From the NCBI RefSeq assembly GCF_000421405.1, contig NZ_ATWY01000006.1, positions 124,001 to 188,000 of the forward strand: a stretch of 64,000 nucleotides of DNA, read 5' to 3'. The DNA comes from Butyrivibrio sp. NC2007 (lineage in GTDB: Bacteria; Bacillota; Clostridia; Lachnospirales; Lachnospiraceae). Position numbers and translations under genes: made by a program. Each line of letters starts with the position of its first letter. The first letter of the stretch is position 1. The notes under the pieces are model-generated. The model was not told the DNA's origin, made no database searches, and saw only the letters and a list, made by a program, of their open reading frames with translations. This document shows, piece by piece, positions 60,258 to 64,000 of this stretch.

Positions 60258-60533
60258 TCAGGGATAGAATCTGATCTTTAGGTTGTTGGACTCTTTCTGA
60301 GCGCGGCTGGCGAGCTTTTTTAGCCTGTTCAGGTAGTCAGGATTCTCCTTCTCCATGGCGCTTGTATTATAGATGATTATGTTCCAGGTCTCTGTCGTCT
60401 CTGTCAGTACGTCATAGAAGGCGTCCAGGTTGTGCCCGTAATGTTCCGGCAGAGGTAGCTCTTTTGCCAAAGTATCGTGAAGTTCGGACTTGGCGGTAAC
60501 ATTCGAAAGGTCTATGTAAAAAACTTGTTCCAT
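60258..60533 (-). CDS. barstar-family ribonuclease inhibitor
   Basis: A 91-aa protein close to barstar throughout. LHDTLAKELPLPEHYGHNLD followed by AFYDVLTE contains the helix and the Asp that plugs the barnase active site; WNIIIYNT and NNLKIRFYP are the outer strands. It is cytoplasmic (no signal) and should protect the cell from the barnase-like enzyme encoded 134 bases upstream. Confidence 0.88.
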   Translation of the reverse strand: MEQVFYIDLSNVTAKSELHDTLAKELPLPEHYGHNLDAFYDVLTETTETWNIIIYNTSAMEKENPDYLNRLKKLASRAQKESNNLKIRFYP

Positions 60534-60667
60534 GCTTATCTCCTGTGGAAAAGGTGTGGTGAATGGTAGTTCTGATGCTATTATTTCTTGCTGTCAGGGC
60601 ATGTACTGCTCGTGATGCAGCTGTTGGCTGCCAGGGCAGGTGCTGTTCCTGATTCAGCTGTTGGCTA
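60534..60667. repeat. short direct repeats between barnase and barstar genes
   Basis: Imperfect units with CAGGGCANGT, GCTGTTCCTGAT or GCTCGTGATG and CAGCTGTTGGCT occur about twice in tandem between the two genes. The barstar ribosome site lies at the left end. Confidence 0.4.
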
Positions 60668-61528
60668 TCAGGGCTCGTAGAGGAGCTCGAAGCTCTCATA
60701 ATGATCACCTGTGTAATAGATGTAGCCGTCGTCCGAGTATATAATGCGCTTGGCACCTCTTTTGGACTTGCCAAGGGTACAGATATCGCACTCGTGGTAC
60801 TCTTTGTCCTCCGGAAGAAGCCCTTCATAGTTGCCAAAGTAGTCGCCTCCGATGCACTTTCCCGGTGCATATTCCTCAAGTGATCCTCCCTGCCAGCCAA
60901 GCTTCTTGGCGGCTTTCTTGGTGATGAAGTTCTGCGGAAGCTTGCCATAGGTGTGGATGTACAGCGCCACGTCCTCTTTGGTGGTGTAGGTTCCATTCTC
61001 GGGGATGAGATCGGTCGATGACTGAGATGCGGCTGAAGAGTCCGATGATTTATCTGACTTCTCTGCTGTCGCAGCTGTGCTTGCTGCTTCTGTTGTTGAT
61101 GTCGCCTTAGATGCGTCTGAGCTTGTGGCATCTGTTGTTGATGCTGCCTGAACGGCATTTGAGCTTGTCACATCTGTTGATGCTGCTTGAGTTGCCTCTG
61201 AGCTTGTCTCATCTTTGCCCGAAGTCTCTACTGTGGCTGTTTTCTGGCTTGCATCTTTCGAGGCTGCGTCAGTACTTGTATTCTTTGCGCCTGCATCGGT
61301 GCTTGTATTGTCAGGCGCTTCAGTCGGCAAAGATATCAGCGTTGTGGCCTCTGATGCCTCTGTTGTCTGCCCTGTGGATGTCGTTGTCGTTTGTTCCGTA
61401 GCTGTAGTCTGCCCGGGCTGTTGCGTTACAGGCTTCTTCTGGCAGCCTGTAAAGAGCAGGAACATCGATATTATGAGGATCAAAGGCAGGACTTTAAGCC
61501 TACTTCTCTTTTTTCTTGTCAAATTCAT
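60668..61528 (-). CDS. secreted barnase-like ribonuclease lipoprotein
   Basis: A 286-aa protein. Signal peptide LKVLPLILIISMFLLFTGCQ has lipobox Cys29. Residues 30-178 are a Thr/Ser/Ala-rich linker of repeated TTDATSSDAS/EAASTA units. Residues 178-286 are a barnase domain: LYIHTYGKLPQNFITKKAAK, APGKCIGGDYFGN, YHECDI with catalytic Glu, KRGAKRIIYS with Arg, and TGDHYESF with catalytic His. All active-site residues are kept. The enzyme would be tethered outside on a long arm. Barstar follows 134 bases later. Confidence 0.9.
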   Translation of the reverse strand: MNLTRKKRSRLKVLPLILIISMFLLFTGCQKKPVTQQPGQTTATEQTTTTSTGQTTEASEATTLISLPTEAPDNTSTDAGAKNTSTDAASKDASQKTATVETSGKDETSSEATQAASTDVTSSNAVQAASTTDATSSDASKATSTTEAASTAATAEKSDKSSDSSAASQSSTDLIPENGTYTTKEDVALYIHTYGKLPQNFITKKAAKKLGWQGGSLEEYAPGKCIGGDYFGNYEGLLPEDKEYHECDICTLGKSKRGAKRIIYSDDGYIYYTGDHYESFELLYEP

Positions 61529-61660
61529 CTTGTTTTCCCTTTATGTTTGCTTGCGGTAGTCGCAACTACTGATAGAATACCTCAAAAGTCATGAAAATTC
61601 TTGTAAAGTTCATCACAAAGCTCTCCAGCTAGGCCTCTTGGTTGGAAAGCTATTTTCAAA
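61529..61660. other. barnase leader region
   Basis: 132 bases upstream of the barnase gene, AT-rich, presumably with its promoter; no box pair stands out. It ends at the structured repeat copy C. Confidence 0.3.
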
Positions 61661-61918
61661 TTCATAACAAAAATTGATATATGAAAAAATAGTTGGAAAT
61701 CGCAAACCTCTACGCTTGAAAAATTTGATGCCTAACGCAGTAGCTACATCACAGCACTCGGCTCCGCGGTACGTTATGATGCAGTTTCTTCTCAATACTG
61801 TTAGGCAGCTTCAAAACCCTTTTTGAAATTTCAAACTAGTTTTTGTATAGAAGCAAGTTGTGGGGTGGTCGATATCACGTTTCCAACCAACGTACAGAAT
61901 ATCAAGCATTGTGCTGAA
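61661..61918. repeat. dispersed structured repeat, copy C
   Basis: Ends TTCATAACAA and TTGTGCTGAA are inverted with both sides changed relative to copies A and B. Internal AAAATAGTTGGAAATCGC, TACATCACAGCACTCGGCTC and the 3' block GTTGTGGGGTGGTCGATATC, then ACGTTTCCAACCAACGTAC, match copy B closely. Confidence 0.75.
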
Positions 61919-62110
61919 ATCTTGAGCCAAATTGAAACATCCCTTCTGACTCAGAAGTCTTGAGCCAAATTGAAGCATCCCAGCTGACTCAGAAGTTTTG
62001 ATTCAAACTGATATGTCCCCAGTGTCTCATTGTGCGCAATGAGTCAAAGAGAACCGTCCCTATTGACTCCCAGTCAAAGAGAACCGTCCCCATTGACTCC
62101 TTGCACGAGT
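61919..62110. repeat. tandem and REP-like repeats
   Basis: Units of about 38 bases (TTGAGCCAAATTGAAGCATC then CCAGCTGACTCAGAAGT) repeat two to three times from 61921. Two units of GTCAAAGAGAACCGTCCC then CATTGACTCC follow (62042-62100). The second overlaps the 3' end of the pectinesterase gene. The words match the 66-bp hairpin at 42624. Confidence 0.65.
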
Positions 62111-63222
62111 TTGTCGGCGCGACGGGATATTTCTAGAGCTAGGGCTTCGTCTATATCGCGGACCCATGGGTTCTTGTGCTCGAGAGAAGCCGGCTGGCCT
62201 GCCTCAGCGCCGCTATTTGCTTCCTCAGCGGCACTATTTGTAGTCCCTGCGCCAGTACCAGAAGCAATCCTAGTTCCAAATTCGCCATAAAATGTACTTG
62301 GCTCGTCCTTTGTTATTCCGCCCCAGCCTGAGAAGCGCTCGGGTGCTATGCTATCATCCATTGTGCAATTAAGGAAAACTGTTCTGGCCTCTTCTCTCCA
62401 GGGTCTACCAAGGAAGACTGAGCCCTTTTCGCAGCCGGAAGCACCGGTAATACTGCAATTTCTAAAAACAAATCCCAAATTATCCTTAAGTCCGCACGCT
62501 GCGGTAATATATCCATTTATAATGCGCTCCGAGACGTCGATCTGGTCCTTATCAACGCCTGAGCCTGAAGCCCCGGAAGCTGTAGTTGCGCTGCCTGCAG
62601 ACACGCCTGCACTTCTACTTCTTCCGAACATCCTGTCATTGCAGGTGATCACACAGTCGTCAAATACCGCATCAGCGCCGCCAAAGATGAAATCCACGTC
62701 GCCAACAATCTCACAATTCTTGTAATACTGCTTAGTCAGACGCCTCTCCGTCATCATACGAGGCCCCATAAACCCATTCTGCTGCCTTGCAGCCACAGGA
62801 AGTGGTGCGCAGAACAATGTATCCTGGCAGCCTGTCATCTTCACATTCTCAAACCTGCAGACATCAGCATCGGCATATACAGCCACTGCCTGTCCAACAA
62901 CTCTGCCATCTCCGGCAGAATTCCTGATAGTCATATCCTTGACAGTCACCTTCTTGCCACCAAAGAACGCAGTATACGTCCTGAAAGTCCCACGCTTGCT
63001 ACCATCAGGCATAACTTCATTTGCATAATCATCATGATCAATGAACGTCTCAGCCATACCTGCGCCAACAAGAGTTATGTCCTTCTTCTCGCAGAAGACC
63101 TTCTCCCTGTAAACTCCGGCTCCTATCTCAATCACCGCGCTCTCATCATAAGGCACAGCATCAATAGCTTCCTGTATTACAGAGTAATCTCCGCCGCTTT
63201 TCTCAACTTTAATCTTTAGCAT
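62074..63222 (-). CDS. pectinesterase (carbohydrate esterase family 8)
   Basis: A 382-aa right-handed beta-helix pectin methylesterase without signal peptide. GQAVAVYADADVCRFENVKM then TGCQDTLFC holds the first catalytic Asp, GDVDFIFGGADAVFDDC the nucleophile Asp, and FLGRPWREEARTVFLNC the substrate Arg. ATG 63222 follows GAGG and is preferred to 63255. Two low-complexity insertions rich in Ala/Ser/Gly occur near residues 200-235 and 310-340. The last residues VNGDGSL and the stop are encoded by REP-like sequence, so the original C-terminus was probably replaced. It lies next to a GH28 gene in a pectin-use cluster. Confidence 0.85.
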   Translation of the reverse strand: MLKIKVEKSGGDYSVIQEAIDAVPYDESAVIEIGAGVYREKVFCEKKDITLVGAGMAETFIDHDDYANEVMPDGSKRGTFRTYTAFFGGKKVTVKDMTIRNSAGDGRVVGQAVAVYADADVCRFENVKMTGCQDTLFCAPLPVAARQQNGFMGPRMMTERRLTKQYYKNCEIVGDVDFIFGGADAVFDDCVITCNDRMFGRSRSAGVSAGSATTASGASGSGVDKDQIDVSERIINGYITAACGLKDNLGFVFRNCSITGASGCEKGSVFLGRPWREEARTVFLNCTMDDSIAPERFSGWGGITKDEPSTFYGEFGTRIASGTGAGTTNSAAEEANSGAEAGQPASLEHKNPWVRDIDEALALEISRRADKLVQGVNGDGSL

Positions 63223-63257
63223 AAATACCTCATCATTCCATGTGTTCAGCGTCATTT
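63223..63257. other. pectinesterase leader
   Basis: Short leader containing the GATGAGG ribosome site for ATG 63222. The promoter must lie within or beyond the hairpin array to the right. Confidence 0.35.
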
Positions 63258-63666
63258 ACTGTCCTATATTATTTTGCTTATCAGACAGTAGCGTGCATTC
63301 AGTCATCAAGCTACTAGCTACTGTCCTTGTGCAATTTTTATTACAAGACAGTTACGCATTTCTATTTACTTCATTGCCAGCTACTGTCTCTGCACATTTT
63401 TATCTTCAAGACAGTAACACTCTACCAATCATTGCTTTGATAGCAACTGTCCCTGCTTAATTTTTGATTCATGACAGTTGCCTCCCACCAATCATCGACC
63501 TGATAGCTACTGTCCTTGCATAATTTTTGTCTCAAGACAGTAGCACTTGCCAAATCATCAAGATGATGCTAACTGTCCTCTTTGATTTTTCGCTACAGGA
63601 CAGTACATACCGCCAATCAATAAGTTTTCTCTTACTGTCCAGCCTTCATTTTTCCATCAGACAGTA
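63258..63666. repeat. array of seven ACTGTCC/GGACAGT hairpins, 62-63 bp period
   Basis: ACTGTC begins at 63258, 63320, 63383, 63446, 63509, 63572 and 63634, each followed about 26 bases later by GACAGT, giving a 6-7-bp stem with an A/T-rich loop that often contains AATTTTT. The roughly 30 bases between hairpins are loosely conserved (CCAATCAT, GATAGCT). The array fills the gap between the GH28 and pectinesterase genes. Confidence 0.85.
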
Positions 63667-63669
63667 ACA

Positions 63670-64000
63670 TCACCTGTACTCAACCCCATCCAAAGTCTTG
63701 CTCTCAACGCCAATCAGCTCCGGCTCTGCATCCACCGAACCACAAATCTCAACGTCCCTGAGCACCAGCTCCTTGACGTTCTTCGCATAGACACTGCGAC
63801 CGGTCATTTCGTCGAAGTTGTCCATCATTACAGGCCTCTCGGGCACGCGCTCAGCTTCAGTGGCAAAGGATACCTTGATGTCCTCAAAGTGCAGCTCTCC
63901 GATAGGGCTCTCCGGCAGTCCTACTGCACAGAGAACGCAGGCAGAAACACCACTTGCCACAATATGTCTGCCACAAATGCTGCCGATCACGGGAGTCATC
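63670..64000 (-). CDS. glycoside hydrolase family 28 (polygalacturonase), C-terminal part
   Basis: The last 110 residues of a GH28-like beta-helix enzyme running off the right edge. HIVASGVSACVLCAVGLPES then PIGELHFEDIKVSF, VMMDNFDEMTGRSVYAKNVK and ELIGVESKTLDGVEYR follow the C-terminal coils of bacterial exo-polygalacturonases. The catalytic Asp residues lie outside the window. It stops four bases after the hairpin array and is followed by pectinesterase on the same strand, forming a pectin-degradation pair. Confidence 0.75.
   Translation of the reverse strand, partial: MTPVIGSICGRHIVASGVSACVLCAVGLPESPIGELHFEDIKVSFATEAERVPERPVMMDNFDEMTGRSVYAKNVKELVLRDVEICGSVDAEPELIGVESKTLDGVEYR

Noticed and set aside
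60412..61158. 248-aa Gln/Arg-rich frame overlapping the barnase gene
   Set aside because: Shifted frame of the low-complexity linker; composition is an artefact and it overlaps both barnase and barstar.
63258..63666. CRISPR array suggested by the 62-63-bp period
   Set aside because: Repeats are hairpins of which only 6-7-bp arms are well kept, the intervening sequence is itself loosely conserved rather than unique, and no cas gene is in the window.

Overview
The window looks like a chromosomal segment of a rumen or gut Lachnospiraceae bacterium of the Butyrivibrio/Pseudobutyrivibrio type. The clues are low-to-moderate G+C, strong GGAGG ribosome sites, pectin-degrading enzymes (pectinesterase, GH28), anaerobic oxidative-stress proteins (desulfoferrodoxin, rubredoxin), DUF6056 membrane proteins, a DUF6465-like protein and IS1634-like transposases. 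The genus is inferred from gene content; no rRNA or tRNA gene is present to test it.

Layout. 1-11.4 kb is a cell-surface glycan locus read leftwards: sugar aminotransferase, GT4, GT2, GT10 fucosyltransferase, AsnB-type amidotransferase, then a damaged part (frameshifted KdsC-like phosphatase, TupA-like ATP-grasp protein, beheaded methyltransferase, GT4) broken up by an IS1634-like remnant and a DUF6602 cassette. 11.4-17.5 kb is an accessory zone with an AbiH remnant, an IS66 remnant, a SIR2-like protein, a decayed IS1634-like element with both 28-bp ends, and a DUF3037/HipA-like kinase pair. 17.5-24.7 kb is a signalling cluster (MBL hydrolase, GAF-HD-GYP, FecR lipoprotein, CHASE2 adenylate cyclase, DUF6056 membrane protein). 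24.7-30.5 kb holds an acyltransferase-3 and large multi-spanning membrane proteins probably used in surface glycan work. 30.6-31.9 kb is a superoxide/oxygen defence operon (desulfoferrodoxin, rubredoxin, flavoprotein-rubredoxin fusion).

32-40.2 kb mixes toxin-antitoxin-like modules (an MqsR-like / zinc-HTH-Panacea / DUF3800 operon; an HTH plus HipA-like kinase pair; a lone HipB-like HTH abutting rfbG) with sugar genes (CDP-glucose dehydratase, PseC-like aminotransferase). 40.3-49.4 kb is mostly housekeeping and hypothetical genes. 49.5-54.3 kb is a complete branched-chain amino-acid ABC transporter (livJHMGF). 54.4-60.1 kb holds small membrane proteins, a ClC channel/antiporter, and an HPt plus REC-GGDEF-EAL pair. 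60.2-64 kb has a barstar/secreted barnase pair and the pectin genes.

The most unusual content is non-coding. A ~260-bp inverted-repeat-rich element occurs three times in intergenic gaps. Seven hairpins are spaced at 62-63 bp between the two pectin genes. A perfect 66-bp-arm hairpin lies between convergent genes. GGGGACGG/GACTCC REP-like repeats recur, and one of them supplies the last codons and stop of the pectinesterase gene. The MqsR-like/Panacea/DUF3800 operon and the FecR/CHASE2/HD-GYP/MBL cluster are the best candidates for little-described protein systems. Almost every gene in 37-64 kb is on the minus strand.
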